From positions 30,218 to 94,217 of the forward strand of contig NZ_JAAWWD010000064.1 in NCBI RefSeq assembly GCF_021404545.1: a stretch of DNA of 64,000 bases, in the 5' to 3' direction. The notes beneath the pieces are model-generated. The model saw only the letters and a list, made by a program, of their open reading frames with translations, ran no database searches and was not told the origin of the DNA. Source of the DNA: Aestuariivita sp. (GTDB lineage Bacteria > Pseudomonadota > Alphaproteobacteria > Rhodobacterales > Rhodobacteraceae). The position numbers and the translations under genes are program-made. Position 1 is the first letter of the stretch, and each line of letters opens with the position of its first letter. Shown here in pieces: positions 41,573-50,532 of this stretch.

Positions 41573-43354
41573 ATGCCGACCTATACAGCCCCGACCAAAG
41601 ACCTGCAGTTCGTGTTGCACGATGTGCTCAAGATCACGCAATCCGACATTCCAGGCTATGCCGATCTTGAGGTCGATTTCACCTCGGCCATTCTCGAAGA
41701 GGCAGGCAAGATCAGTTCAGAGGTTCTGGCGCCGCTCAACACCGTTGGCGATACCGAAGGGTGCCGCATGGAAAACGGTGTGGTCTACACCCCCACCGGG
41801 TTCAAAGAGGCCTTCGAGCAGGTCAAAGAGGGGGGCTGGCCAGGTCTGGATATGCCCGAGGAATACGGCGGGCAGAACATGCCTGCGGTGATCGGTTCGG
41901 CCGTGGGCGAGATGTTCTCGGCCGCCAACCAGGCCTTCACGATGTATCAGGGCCTGACCCATGGTGCGGCCTCGGCGATTTTGGCGCATGGCACCCAGGC
42001 GCAGAAAGACACCTATCTGCCCAAGATGGTCAGTTGCGAATGGACCGGCACGATGAACCTGACCGAGCCGCATTGCGGTACCGATCTGGGCCTGATGCGC
42101 ACCAAGGCCGAACCTCAGGGCGATGGCGGCTATAAGATCACCGGACAGAAGATCTTTATCTCGTCGGGCGAGCATGACATGGCCGACAACATTGTGCATC
42201 TGGTGCTGGGCAAGATCGTCGGCGGGCCTGAGGGCATCAAGGGTGTATCGCTCTTTATCGTGCCGAAGTTCCTGGTGAACGAGGATGGCAGCCTGGGGGC
42301 GCGCAACGGCGTGACCTGCGGCAAGATTGAAGAAAAGATGGGCATCCACGGCAACTCCACCTGCGTGATGAACTATGACGAGGCCACCGGCTATCTGCTG
42401 GGTGAAGAGCACAAGGGCATGCGTGCGATGTTCACCATGATGAACGAAGCGCGCCTCGGCGTGGGCATGCAGGGTCTGGCTCAAGCCGAGGCCGCCTATC
42501 AGAACGCGCTCGAATACGCCAAGGACCGGCTTCAGGGCCGCGACGTGACCGGCGCCAAGAACCCCGACGGCCCGGCCGATCCGCTGATCGTGCATCCCGA
42601 TATCCGCCGGTCGCTTATGGATCAGAAGAGCTTTGCGGAAGGCGCGCGCGCCTTCATCCTCTGGGGTGCCACGATGATTGACGCCGCCCATCGCAGCGGC
42701 GACAAAGATGCCGATGGTCTGGTGTCGCTGCTGACGCCGGTGATCAAAGGCTTTCTGACCGATCAGGGCTATGACATGACCATCAAGGCCCAGCAGGTCT
42801 ATGGCGGTCACGGCTATATCGAGGAATGGGGCATGTCGCAATACACGCGCGACGCCCGGATCGCGATGATCTATGAGGGCGCCAACGGGGTGCAGGCTCT
42901 GGATCTGGTGGGCCGGAAACTGGCACAAGACGGCGGCAAGCATGTGATGGCGTTCTTTGACCTGGTCAAATCCTTTATCAAGGACACTGCCGGTCAGGAC
43001 GCGGATTTTGATCGCGATTTCCTCGATCCGCTGAAAGCGGCCTCCAAGGATTTGCAGTCCGCAGGCATGTATTTCATGCAAAACGGGATGAAAAACCCCA
43101 ACAACGCGTTGGCCGGATCCTATGATTTCATGCACATGTTTGGCCATGTCTGCCTGGGCCTGATGTGGGCGCAGATGGGCAAAGCCGCTCGGGACGCTCT
43201 GTCTGCGGGGGCATCCGACGCCGCGTTCTATGAGACAAAGCTGGCCACGGGGCGTTATTACATGGCCCGTCAGCTGCCCGCGACCGCTCTGCACCTGTCG
43301 CGCATCCAGTCGGGTGCGGATACGGTAATGGCGCTGGAGGCGGCGAATTTCTGA
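41573..43354 (+). CDS. Acyl-CoA dehydrogenase of the long FadE/DmdC type
   Basis: 593 residues, the long form with an extra C-terminal domain (about 470-590). FAD/substrate motifs are [18 protein letters not shown] and [15 protein letters not shown]; the catalytic Glu is expected in [19 protein letters not shown]. The family includes general acyl-CoA dehydrogenases and the methylmercaptopropionyl-CoA dehydrogenase DmdC. With thiolase and FadJ genes downstream, straight-chain beta-oxidation is more likely. GAGGGAG lies before the ATG. It follows the MerR gene by 39 bases. Confidence 0.9.
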   Translation: MPTYTAPTKDLQFVLHDVLKITQSDIPGYADLEVDFTSAILEEAGKISSEVLAPLNTVGDTEGCRMENGVVYTPTGFKEAFEQVKEGGWPGLDMPEEYGGQNMPAVIGSAVGEMFSAANQAFTMYQGLTHGAASAILAHGTQAQKDTYLPKMVSCEWTGTMNLTEPHCGTDLGLMRTKAEPQGDGGYKITGQKIFISSGEHDMADNIVHLVLGKIVGGPEGIKGVSLFIVPKFLVNEDGSLGARNGVTCGKIEEKMGIHGNSTCVMNYDEATGYLLGEEHKGMRAMFTMMNEARLGVGMQGLAQAEAAYQNALEYAKDRLQGRDVTGAKNPDGPADPLIVHPDIRRSLMDQKSFAEGARAFILWGATMIDAAHRSGDKDADGLVSLLTPVIKGFLTDQGYDMTIKAQQVYGGHGYIEEWGMSQYTRDARIAMIYEGANGVQALDLVGRKLAQDGGKHVMAFFDLVKSFIKDTAGQDADFDRDFLDPLKAASKDLQSAGMYFMQNGMKNPNNALAGSYDFMHMFGHVCLGLMWAQMGKAARDALSAGASDAAFYETKLATGRYYMARQLPATALHLSRIQSGADTVMALEAANF

Positions 43355-43361
43355 CCGGGCC

Positions 43362-43438
43362 GGCGGGACAAGTCCCGCCCTACCGGCGGTGGGACCGTCC
43401 CGCCAAGCAAAGATCCGTAGGGCGGGACGTGTCCCGCT
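43362..43438. repeat. Three copies of the GTAGGGCGGGAC palindromic element
   Basis: GGCGGGAC-AA-GTCCCGCC at 43362-43379 (perfect), GGTGGGAC-C-GTCCCGCC at 43388-43404 (one mismatch) and GGCGGGAC-GT-GTCCCGCT at 43421-43438. The conserved outer TAGG/CCTA flank shows copy 1 inverted relative to copy 3. A fourth copy is at 62930. The array fills the gap between fadE and the small gene. Confidence 0.8.
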
Positions 43439-43464
43439 CAGCCCAAAGAGACCGGGGAGAGACG

Positions 43465-43677
43465 ATGCCCAAACGGTTCCGACTGACCCGCCGCTTCCCC
43501 GTCGCAATGACGGAGGACGGCTATCGCAGGCTGAAACGCTTCGCGTCCGAGGCCGGGCTGGACGAGGGAGAGGCGCTGTCGTTCCTCTTTGAGCATTTTG
43601 ACAGCGTCACGGATACCGAGACCTTGGGCCACCGGCTTCGCGTCTTTAATGCAGAGCTGGACAACCGCAAGCGCTGA
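43465..43677 (+). CDS. Small conserved-looking protein in beta-oxidation operon
   Basis: 70 residues: [20 protein letters not shown], then [21 protein letters not shown] and [20 protein letters not shown]. It is basic at the N-terminus and acidic afterwards, with no membrane segment; residues 13-45 could form a ribbon-helix-helix-like unit, which would fit a small DNA-binding protein, but I do not recognise the family. GGGGAGAG precedes the ATG by three to five bases. It sits between two acyl-CoA dehydrogenase genes with 28 bases to the next. Confidence 0.6.
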   Translation: MPKRFRLTRRFPVAMTEDGYRRLKRFASEAGLDEGEALSFLFEHFDSVTDTETLGHRLRVFNAELDNRKR

Positions 43678-43705
43678 GCGCGCACGATACCAAAAGGGGG
43701 GACCT

Positions 43706-44863
43706 ATGAGAGATTTCTTTTCGGCCAACTCATCCTGGATGAGCGAAGAACACCGCATGCTGTCGGATATGGCCGCACAGTTCATCACCAATGAATGGGC
43801 ACCGAAATTCGAAAGCTGGCGCAAGCAAGGCGAGATGGATCGCGAAATCTGGCCCCAGGCCGGCGCGCTGGGCCTGCTCTGCCCGTCGATCCCCGAAGAA
43901 TATGGCGGACCGGGTGGCGATTTCGGGCATGAGGCAGCGATCATGATCGAGGCCTGCCGCGCCAACATCGCCAGTTGGGGCTATCCGATCCACGGTCCGA
44001 TCGTATCGCATTACGTTTTGACCTACGGCACCGAAGAACAAAAACAGCGCTGGCTCCCGAAACTGATTTCCGGCGAGATGGTGGGGGCGTTGGCGATGAC
44101 CGAACCCTCCACGGGTTCGGACGTGCAACGGATCAAGACCAAGGCGATCAAGGACGGCAATGCCTATCGGCTGTCGGGACAGAAAACGTTCATCTCCAAC
44201 GGCCAGCATGCCAATCTGATCATCGTTGCGGCCAAAACCGACCCGAACGAAGGTTCAAAGGGCGTGTCGCTGGTGGTGCTGGAAACCGACGGAGCGACAG
44301 GCTTCCAGCGTGGACGCAACCTTGAAAAAGTGGGGTTGCACGCTGCCGATACCTCCGAGCTTTTCTTCGACAATGTCGAGATTCCGCCCGAGAACATCCT
44401 GGGCGGCGAAGAGGGCCGCGGCTTTTATCAGATGATGGAACAATTGCCCCAGGAGCGGCTGGCCATCGCTTGTGGTGCTGTCGGCGCCATGGAAGGCGCG
44501 GTGGAACGCACCGTTGCCTATTGCAAGGAACGCGAGGCTTTTGGCGGCCCATTGACCCAGTTCCAGAATACGCGCTTCAAGCTGGCTGAATGCAAGACCA
44601 AAACGGCAGTCGCGCGGGCATTCCTCGATCAGTGTATCTCGGAGCATATGCGCGGAGAGCTGACTTCGGACAAGGCATCGATGGCCAAGTACTGGCTGAC
44701 CGATACGCAAGGCGAGGTCCTGGACGAATGCGTCCAGCTGCACGGCGGGTATGGGTTTATGCAGGAATACGCCGTGGCGGAAATGTGGGCCGATGCGCGC
44801 GTGCAGCGGATCTATGGCGGGACCAACGAGATCATGAAAGAGCTGATTGCACGGTCCTTGTGA
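43706..44863 (+). CDS. Acyl-CoA dehydrogenase (LCAD/IVD-like, 385 aa)
   Basis: 385 residues, the standard ACAD length. [18 protein letters not shown] and [12 protein letters not shown] line the FAD and substrate site. The C-terminal [18 protein letters not shown] has Gly where short-chain enzymes carry the catalytic Glu; in the LCAD/IVD type the base is in the helix [11 protein letters not shown], which is present. It is thus likely a long-chain or branched-chain dehydrogenase. GGGGGG lies five bases before the ATG. A 286-base gap separates it from the GST gene. Confidence 0.9.
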   Translation: MRDFFSANSSWMSEEHRMLSDMAAQFITNEWAPKFESWRKQGEMDREIWPQAGALGLLCPSIPEEYGGPGGDFGHEAAIMIEACRANIASWGYPIHGPIVSHYVLTYGTEEQKQRWLPKLISGEMVGALAMTEPSTGSDVQRIKTKAIKDGNAYRLSGQKTFISNGQHANLIIVAAKTDPNEGSKGVSLVVLETDGATGFQRGRNLEKVGLHAADTSELFFDNVEIPPENILGGEEGRGFYQMMEQLPQERLAIACGAVGAMEGAVERTVAYCKEREAFGGPLTQFQNTRFKLAECKTKTAVARAFLDQCISEHMRGELTSDKASMAKYWLTDTQGEVLDECVQLHGGYGFMQEYAVAEMWADARVQRIYGGTNEIMKELIARSL

Positions 44864-45079
44864 ACGATGGCGCCTGTCCGACCCGATGCGTGCCGTATTT
44901 GGAAAGAGAAGAAGATGCTGTGTTATGCACCCCACCGGCCGAGGCTGATCTCGTTAGACGGCACTCAGCCGGGCCAGCGGGGCTTCTCCTCTTACGGCCA
45001 TCGGCTCGGCAGCCTGTACCGCAGAGACAGCAAACGCCCATTCACGTTAACACCGCGTTACCAGGATGGCGAACCCTGT

Positions 45080-45100
45080 GCTTCTTCTCTTCAAAAATAC
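45080..45100 (-). repeat. Intergenic repeat, copy D of the GTATTTTTG-AGAAGAAGC family
   Basis: On the minus strand this reads GTATTTTTGAAGAGAAGAAG C (final C at 45080). It differs from the other copies mainly at GGCC to GAAG. It lies in the 286-base gap between the acyl-CoA dehydrogenase and GST genes; apart from a TTCACGTTAAC near 45041 that may be a further MerR-type half-site, nothing else is seen there. Confidence 0.5.
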
Positions 45101-45149
45101 GGAAAAAAACCTGTCCGTGACACACGCGCCCGGGGAGGGCATTGAGACG

Positions 45150-45788
45150 ATGACCATGAAACTCTACTGCTTTGGCGAGTCCGGCAATTCCTACAAGGCT
45201 GCGCTGGCGCTTGAGCTCTCCGGCCTCGACTGGGATCCGGTATTCGTTGATTTCTTTGGTGGCCAGTCGCGCACGCCGGAGTACCGCGAGGGCCTGAATG
45301 TGATGGGCGAGGCACCGGTCCTGGTGGATGGAGACATCCAGCTGAGCCAGTCGGGCGTCATCCAGGACTATGTTTCGGAGAAATCGGGCAAGTTTGGCGG
45401 TCAGGGCGCGCAGGAACGCCGTGACGTGCTACGCTGGGTGCTGTGGGACAACCACAAGCTGTCCTCCATGGCCGGGATGACCCGCTTTTTGATGAACTTC
45501 TTACCCGAGGACAAGCGCCCCCAAGAAGTGATTGCGTTTAGTCAAGGCCGCCTCAAGGCTGCTTATGCCGTGCTCAACAGCCATCTGGCAAACCGGGACT
45601 GGATCGTAGGTCGTGGCATCACCAATGCCGATCTGTCCTGCTGTGGCTATCTCTACTACCCTGAACCGTTCGGGTTCGACCGGGCGGAGTGGCCCCATAT
45701 CGACGCGTGGCTCACGCGTTTGTCGCAACAACCGGGCTGGAAGGCCCCTTATGATCTGATGCCCGGCAGCCCGGCTGACCGCGCCTGA
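45150..45788 (+). CDS. Glutathione S-transferase family protein
   Basis: 212 residues. The thioredoxin-like N-domain (1-80) begins MKLYCFGESGNSYKAALALELSG, with the Ser/Tyr region that contacts glutathione, and includes GEAPVLVDGDIQLSQSGVI with the glutathione-binding Gln-Ser. The helical C-domain follows to WKAPYDLMPG. GGAGGG lies ten bases before ATG 45150; ATG 45156 is also possible. Its place between acyl-CoA dehydrogenase and thiolase genes is typical for roseobacter beta-oxidation loci, but its role there is unknown. Confidence 0.85.
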   Translation: MTMKLYCFGESGNSYKAALALELSGLDWDPVFVDFFGGQSRTPEYREGLNVMGEAPVLVDGDIQLSQSGVIQDYVSEKSGKFGGQGAQERRDVLRWVLWDNHKLSSMAGMTRFLMNFLPEDKRPQEVIAFSQGRLKAAYAVLNSHLANRDWIVGRGITNADLSCCGYLYYPEPFGFDRAEWPHIDAWLTRLSQQPGWKAPYDLMPGSPADRA

Positions 45789-45803
45789 ACTGGAGGAACG
45801 AGA

Positions 45804-47015
45804 ATGACCGAAGCCTATATCTATGATGCCGTGCGCACGCCGCGTGGCAAGGGCCGCAAAGACGGCAGCCTGCATGAGGTGACCTCGCTGCGCCTGTCGG
45901 CCCAGACCTTGAACGCGGTGAAACAGCGCAACAACCTGGATGGTCACGCGGTCGAGGATGTTATCTGGGGCAATGTCACCCAGGTGATGGAACAGGGCGG
46001 ATGTCTTGCACGCTCGGCCGTGCTGGCCTCGGATCTCGATGAATCGATCCCCGGTCTGGCCATCAACCGGTTCTGTGCGTCCGGCATGGAGGCCGTTAAC
46101 CTGGCCGCCAACCAGGTCAAGGGCGGCGCGGGTGATGCATACATCGCCGGCGGGGTGGAGATGATGGGCCGCGTCCCCATGGGATCGGACGGTGCCGCCA
46201 TCGCCGTGGATCCAAGCGTGGCCATGGACACGTATTTCGTGCCCCAAGGCATCAGCGCCGACATCATTGCCACCAAATACGGATTTACCCGCGATCAGGC
46301 CGATGCCCTGGCGATGGAATCCCAACGGCGCGCCAAAGCGGCTTGGGATGACAACCGGTTTTCCGGATCGGTCATCACGATCAAGGACCAGAACGGCCTG
46401 CCGATCCTCGATCACGACGAATACATGCGCCCCGGCACCGACATGCAGGCCCTGGGGTCTCTCAACCCCGCCTTTCAGATGATGGGCGAACAGATGCCCG
46501 GCTTCGACAAGGTCGCTTTGATGAAATACCCCGAGCTGGAGCGGATCAACCACATCCACCATGCGGGGAACTCCTCCGGGATTGTCGACGGTGCCGCTGC
46601 CGTGCTGATCGGCAACAAGGAATTCGGCGAGCAGAACGGGCTCAAGCCCCGCGCCCGGATCCGGGCAACAGCCAAGATCGGCACTGATCCCACCATCATG
46701 CTGACAGGCCCCGTACCGGTGACCGAGAAGATCCTGGCCGATAACGGCATGGCCATTGGCGATATCGACCTCTTTGAGGTGAATGAGGCCTTTGCGTCGG
46801 TTGTCCTGCGGTTCCAACAAGCGTTTGACGTTGATCCGGAGCTTGTTAACGTGAACGGTGGCTCCATTGCGATGGGCCATCCCTTGGGGGCGACCGGCGC
46901 GATCATCATCGGCACGCTGCTTGATGAGCTGGAGCGCTCGGACAAGGAGATGGGTCTTGCAACGCTCTGCATCGCGTCTGGCATGGGCGCGGCCACCATC
47001 ATCGAAAGGGTGTAA
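45804..47015 (+). CDS. fadA: Acetyl-CoA C-acyltransferase (thiolase)
   Basis: 403 residues with all thiolase residues: acylated Cys in NRFCASGMEAVN (about 88), His in GGSIAMGHPLGATGA (about 360) and second Cys in LCIASGMGAAT (about 390). It cleaves 3-ketoacyl-CoA with CoA, the last step of beta-oxidation. GGAGG lies eight bases before the ATG. It is followed by a 147-residue unknown and the FadJ-type gene. The FadA symbol reflects context; FadI would be equally fair. Confidence 0.93.
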   Translation: MTEAYIYDAVRTPRGKGRKDGSLHEVTSLRLSAQTLNAVKQRNNLDGHAVEDVIWGNVTQVMEQGGCLARSAVLASDLDESIPGLAINRFCASGMEAVNLAANQVKGGAGDAYIAGGVEMMGRVPMGSDGAAIAVDPSVAMDTYFVPQGISADIIATKYGFTRDQADALAMESQRRAKAAWDDNRFSGSVITIKDQNGLPILDHDEYMRPGTDMQALGSLNPAFQMMGEQMPGFDKVALMKYPELERINHIHHAGNSSGIVDGAAAVLIGNKEFGEQNGLKPRARIRATAKIGTDPTIMLTGPVPVTEKILADNGMAIGDIDLFEVNEAFASVVLRFQQAFDVDPELVNVNGGSIAMGHPLGATGAIIIGTLLDELERSDKEMGLATLCIASGMGAATIIERV

Positions 47016-47020
47016 TACGT

Positions 47021-47464
47021 GTGACGGCAGAGATCTTCGCAGACACCGGTGAGCGCCTGACACAGGCGCTCGTGACCGGGGAGTTCGAGCTTTATCGGCA
47101 GGCCATGGACCTGCCGATCGAGATCATACCCCGCACAGGTAAGCCACGTGTCTTGCAAGATATCGACGACCTGACCGAAGACTTCGGGATCTACCGCCAG
47201 ACCATCACACTGTGGAAAGTCACCGACATCTACCGCAAACCGCTTTCGATCCGACATTTGGCGGATGGCTTGCTGGAGGTGACTTGCGAAATGCACATCA
47301 TGGCCGATGGCACCCGGATCGTTGATCCGTTCACCTCGATCATGACCCTGCGCCACACCGAAGAGGGCTGGAAATTCTGCCGCATCCACAGCTCGCTTGG
47401 CCACATCAACTGGACCTTTGGCCAGGCCGATATCTCAGATTCGGGCAGCTTCACCCACAGGTGA
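47021..47464 (+). CDS. Conserved-looking 147-aa protein between thiolase and FadJ genes
   Basis: Starts with GTG (GAAAGGG ten bases upstream), only five bases after the thiolase stop. The chain is cytoplasmic and mixed alpha/beta: YRQAMDLPIEIIPRTGKPRV, DDLTEDFGIYRQTITLWKV, and a C-terminal run of strands including LLEVTCEMHIMADGTRIV and GWKFCRIHSSLGHINW. The cone-like pattern of one helix pair followed by several strands suggests an NTF2/SnoaL-like fold. I do not recognise a named family. Its position implies a role with the beta-oxidation enzymes. Confidence 0.7.
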   Translation: MTAEIFADTGERLTQALVTGEFELYRQAMDLPIEIIPRTGKPRVLQDIDDLTEDFGIYRQTITLWKVTDIYRKPLSIRHLADGLLEVTCEMHIMADGTRIVDPFTSIMTLRHTEEGWKFCRIHSSLGHINWTFGQADISDSGSFTHR

Positions 47465-47514
47465 ACCCGGCCCACCGAACCCCAAGACGACATTCGCCGA
47501 ACGGAGGCATGACA

Positions 47515-49716
47515 ATGACCGATTTCAAAATGACCAAGGACGCAGACGGCGTCGCCATCATCACCTGGGACGTGCCCGAAAAATCCATGAACGTGATGTC
47601 GTTCGAGGGTCTTGAAGAGCTCAATACCCAGATTGACGCGGCACTGGCCGACGATGCCGTCAAGGGCATCGTGATCACCTCAGGCAAGGAAGACAGCTTT
47701 GCCGGGGGCATGGATCTGAACCTGCTGGCCAAGATGCGCGACGATGCGGGCGATGAGCCTGCCAAGGGCCTTTTCGAGGGGACGATGCAGATGCATGCGC
47801 TGTTGCGCAAGATCGAACTCGCCGGGATGGATTTCAAGACCAAGAAGGGTGGCAAGCCCATTGCCGCCGCCCTGCCCGGCACCGCCGTCGGCATCGGTCT
47901 GGAACTGCCGCTGTCGACGCACCGCATCTTTGCGGCCGACAATCCCAAGGCGCGGATCGGCCTGCCGGAAATCCTCGTGGGCATCTTTCCCGGCGCGGGG
48001 GGCACCACGCGGTTGGTGCGCAAGATGGGCGCGATCAATGCCGCGCCCTTCCTTCTCGAAGGCAAGCTGGTGGCGCCTGCCAAGGCCAAGAGTGCCGGCA
48101 TCATCGACGAGGTGGTCGACGATCCGCTGGCCGCCGCCAAGGATTGGGTGCTGAACGCAGCCCCCGCCGATCTGGTCAAACCCTGGGACGCCAAAGGATA
48201 CAAGATGCCCGGCGGCGCGCCCTATCACCCGGCAGGATTTCCCAATTTCGTCGGCGCCTCGGCCATGGTCAACGGCAAGACCAAGGGCGTCTACCCCGCG
48301 GCCAAGGCCCTCTTGAGCGCGGTTTATGAGGGCGCGATGGTCGATTTCGACACCGCACTCAGGATCGAGGCGCGCTGGTTCACCTCCGTGCTGATGAACC
48401 CCTCGTCGGATGCGATGATCCGCTCGCTCTTTCTCAACAAAGAAGCGCTGGAAAAAGGCGCCGTGCGGCCCAAGGACATCCCCGATCAGCGGGTCAAGAA
48501 ACTGGGCGTGCTGGGCGCGGGCATGATGGGCGCGGGCATCGCGCTGGTCTCGGCCCAGGCGGGGATGGAGGTTGTGCTGATCGACCGCGATCAGGAGGCC
48601 GCCGACAAGGGCAAGGCCTATACCGAGGCCTATCTCGACAAGGGCATCGCGCGCAAAAAGGTCACGCCAGAGAAGAAAGAGGCGATGCTGGGCCGGATCA
48701 CGGCGACGCCAGATCTCGATCACCTCAAAGGGTGCGATCTGATCATCGAGGCGGTGTTCGAGGATCCGGCCGTCAAGGCCGAGATGACCAAGAAGGTCGA
48801 GGCGATCATCCCGGAGGACTGCATCTTTGCCTCCAACACATCGACCCTGCCGATCAGTGATCTCGCGAAGGCGAGCGCGCGGCCCGAGCAGTTCATCGGC
48901 ATCCACTTCTTCTCACCCGTGGAAAAGATGCTGCTGGTGGAAATCATCAAGGGCAAGGAGACCGGAGACCGCGCGGTGGCCAAATCGCTCGATTACGTGC
49001 GCCAGATCCGCAAGACGCCGATCGTGGTCAATGACGAACGGTTCTTTTACGCCAACCGCTGCATCATTCCTTACATCAATGAGGGCGTGATGATGGCGGG
49101 CGAAGGGGTGACCCGGCCGCTGATCGACAATGCGGCGCTTTTGTTGGGCTTCCCTGTCGGGCCTATTCAGCTGGTCGATGAAACCTCACTGGACCTGGGT
49201 GCCAAGATCGCCAAGGCGACGATGGCGGCGATGGGCAATGCCTATCCGAAATCCATCGCCGACGACGTGACCTTCTGGATGGTGGATGAGGGCCGGTTCG
49301 GCCGCAAATCCAAGGCCGGGTTCTTTGACTATGACGACAAGGGCAAACGTCTGGGATACTGGGCCGGGTTCAACGACACGTTCCCGCTGGCCGAGGAGCA
49401 GCCCGACCTGACCGAAGTACAGCACCGGTTGCTGTTCGTGCAAGTCCTGGAGGCGGTGCGCGCGCTGGAGGCGGGTGTTCTGGAAGATATCCGCGAGGGC
49501 GATGTGGGTGCGATCCTGGGCTGGGGCTTTGCGCCCTGGTCGGGCGGCCCATTCAGCTGGCTCGACATGGTGGGGGCGGCTTGGGCGGCAGAGCGCTGCG
49601 ATCAGTTGCAGGCCAAATTCGGTGACCGGTTCGCCTGCCCGGCGCTGCTGCGCGAGATGGCCGAAAAGGGTGAGAGCTTTTACGAGCGTTTTGCGCCCGA
49701 GGCACAAGCAGCCTGA
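47515..49716 (+). CDS. fadJ: Multifunctional enoyl-CoA hydratase/3-hydroxyacyl-CoA dehydrogenase
   Basis: 733 residues, the normal length of FadB/FadJ alpha subunits. Residues 1-190 are crotonase (ITSGKEDSFAGGMDLNLLA, and GLPEILVGIFPGAGGTTRLV with catalytic Glu). From about 310 the NAD domain starts, KKLGVLGAGMMGAGIALVSA, followed by FIGIHFFSPVEKMLLVEII and two C-terminal 3HCDH domains (FFYANRC, GWGFAPWSGGPFSWLD). It performs hydration and oxidation steps of beta-oxidation, partnering the thiolase. GAGG seven bases before ATG 47515 fixes the start. A terminator hairpin follows. Confidence 0.94.
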   Translation: MTDFKMTKDADGVAIITWDVPEKSMNVMSFEGLEELNTQIDAALADDAVKGIVITSGKEDSFAGGMDLNLLAKMRDDAGDEPAKGLFEGTMQMHALLRKIELAGMDFKTKKGGKPIAAALPGTAVGIGLELPLSTHRIFAADNPKARIGLPEILVGIFPGAGGTTRLVRKMGAINAAPFLLEGKLVAPAKAKSAGIIDEVVDDPLAAAKDWVLNAAPADLVKPWDAKGYKMPGGAPYHPAGFPNFVGASAMVNGKTKGVYPAAKALLSAVYEGAMVDFDTALRIEARWFTSVLMNPSSDAMIRSLFLNKEALEKGAVRPKDIPDQRVKKLGVLGAGMMGAGIALVSAQAGMEVVLIDRDQEAADKGKAYTEAYLDKGIARKKVTPEKKEAMLGRITATPDLDHLKGCDLIIEAVFEDPAVKAEMTKKVEAIIPEDCIFASNTSTLPISDLAKASARPEQFIGIHFFSPVEKMLLVEIIKGKETGDRAVAKSLDYVRQIRKTPIVVNDERFFYANRCIIPYINEGVMMAGEGVTRPLIDNAALLLGFPVGPIQLVDETSLDLGAKIAKATMAAMGNAYPKSIADDVTFWMVDEGRFGRKSKAGFFDYDDKGKRLGYWAGFNDTFPLAEEQPDLTEVQHRLLFVQVLEAVRALEAGVLEDIREGDVGAILGWGFAPWSGGPFSWLDMVGAAWAAERCDQLQAKFGDRFACPALLREMAEKGESFYERFAPEAQAA

Positions 49717-49755
49717 GGCGGTGAACTCAGGACCGCAACCCACTTGAGGGGATTG

Positions 49756-49785
49756 GGGCGGCGCAGCGATGTGCCGCCCTTCTAT
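49756..49785 (+). terminator. Terminator after the beta-oxidation operon
   Basis: GGGCGGC-GCAGCGATGT-adjacent GCCGCCC forms a seven-base stem, followed by TTCTATGTGTTTTG. It lies 40 bases after the fadJ stop. Confidence 0.65.
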
Positions 49786-49823
49786 GTGTTTTGTGAGCGT
49801 TCTCTCATGCCCGCGGCGCGCGG

Positions 49824-49870
49824 GCGAGGCTCTGCCTCGCGCTCCGGGAATATTTTTGGCCAGAAGAAGC
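49824..49870 (+). repeat. Composite intergenic repeat, copy B
   Basis: A hairpin GCGAGGC-TCT-GCCTCGC is followed by GCTCCGGGAATATTTTTGGC and CAGAAGAAGC. Copy C at 53224-53270 has the same plan with a different hairpin. It ends two bases before the 3' end of the converging sulfotransferase gene. Confidence 0.7.
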
Positions 49871-49872
49871 CA

Positions 49873-50523
49873 TCAGGGATCGAAGCCATATTCGAACCGG
49901 GCAATGTCCTCGGCGCAGATTTGGGCCACGATGGCCGCCGTGCGGTCGGTGTAATAGCGGCGGTAATCGCGGAGGCGGTCCGACATGTTCGCACGCGGAA
50001 GGGTCAGGAGGAAGCCAAGATGCGCGTGCAGCGGGACCACGTCCTGCTCAAACGCCTCGATGCGGATATAGGCCTGGCATTGTTCTGTTCCGTCGGCGCG
50101 GGTCATATAGCGTGATGCGGGGTTGGCCCTGAGGCTGTCTTGTGTGTGGGTCTGTTCGAGAAAGCCCGCGAAATCATACGACTGCGCCAGTGTGACCGCC
50201 GGGTGCGCAAAGCGTTGATCGCGCAGCCAATGGTAGTAGCTGACGATGCGGTCCCAGGGGTTGCGCACCAGAGTGAAGGCAAAGAGCGGGGCGATCTCAT
50301 CCACGGTGTAAAGCCCGTCGATATCGCTGAGCATGCTGTGTTTCCACACCCGCCCCCGGGCGCGGGTGGCCTCGACCCGGCGGCGGCGTTTGCGCGCCTT
50401 GGGGGTATCGCCGATCATGACATCGTCCTTCATCGCCCGCGCCTCAAGTGCCAGCGCCATGGCCGTTCCACCGGTCTTGGGGATGTGCACAAAGATATAG
50501 CCGCGCCCGGGTGAGAGGATCAT
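49873..50523 (-). CDS. Sulfotransferase family 2-type protein
   Basis: 216 residues. The 5'-phosphosulfate loop is FVHIPKTGGTAMALALE at about 11-27 and the 3'-phosphate site is LVRNPWDRIVSYYHWLRDQ near 90. This is the HIPKTGG-type family used on polysaccharides or other surface molecules. The acceptor is unknown. It ends inside an intergenic repeat and lies nine bases after the start-side of the DMT transporter pair, in the same direction as it, so the two may be co-transcribed. Confidence 0.85.
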   Translation of the reverse strand: MILSPGRGYIFVHIPKTGGTAMALALEARAMKDDVMIGDTPKARKRRRRVEATRARGRVWKHSMLSDIDGLYTVDEIAPLFAFTLVRNPWDRIVSYYHWLRDQRFAHPAVTLAQSYDFAGFLEQTHTQDSLRANPASRYMTRADGTEQCQAYIRIEAFEQDVVPLHAHLGFLLTLPRANMSDRLRDYRRYYTDRTAAIVAQICAEDIARFEYGFDP

Positions 50524-50532
50524 GATGTCACG

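Noticed and set aside
43362..43438. CRISPR-like array
   Set aside because: The repeats are short perfect palindromes with spacers of 8-16 bases and no cas genes nearby.
44867..45145. Possible 92-aa gene between the acyl-CoA dehydrogenase and GST genes
   Set aside because: No ribosome-binding site, no family pattern, and it runs through an intergenic repeat copy.
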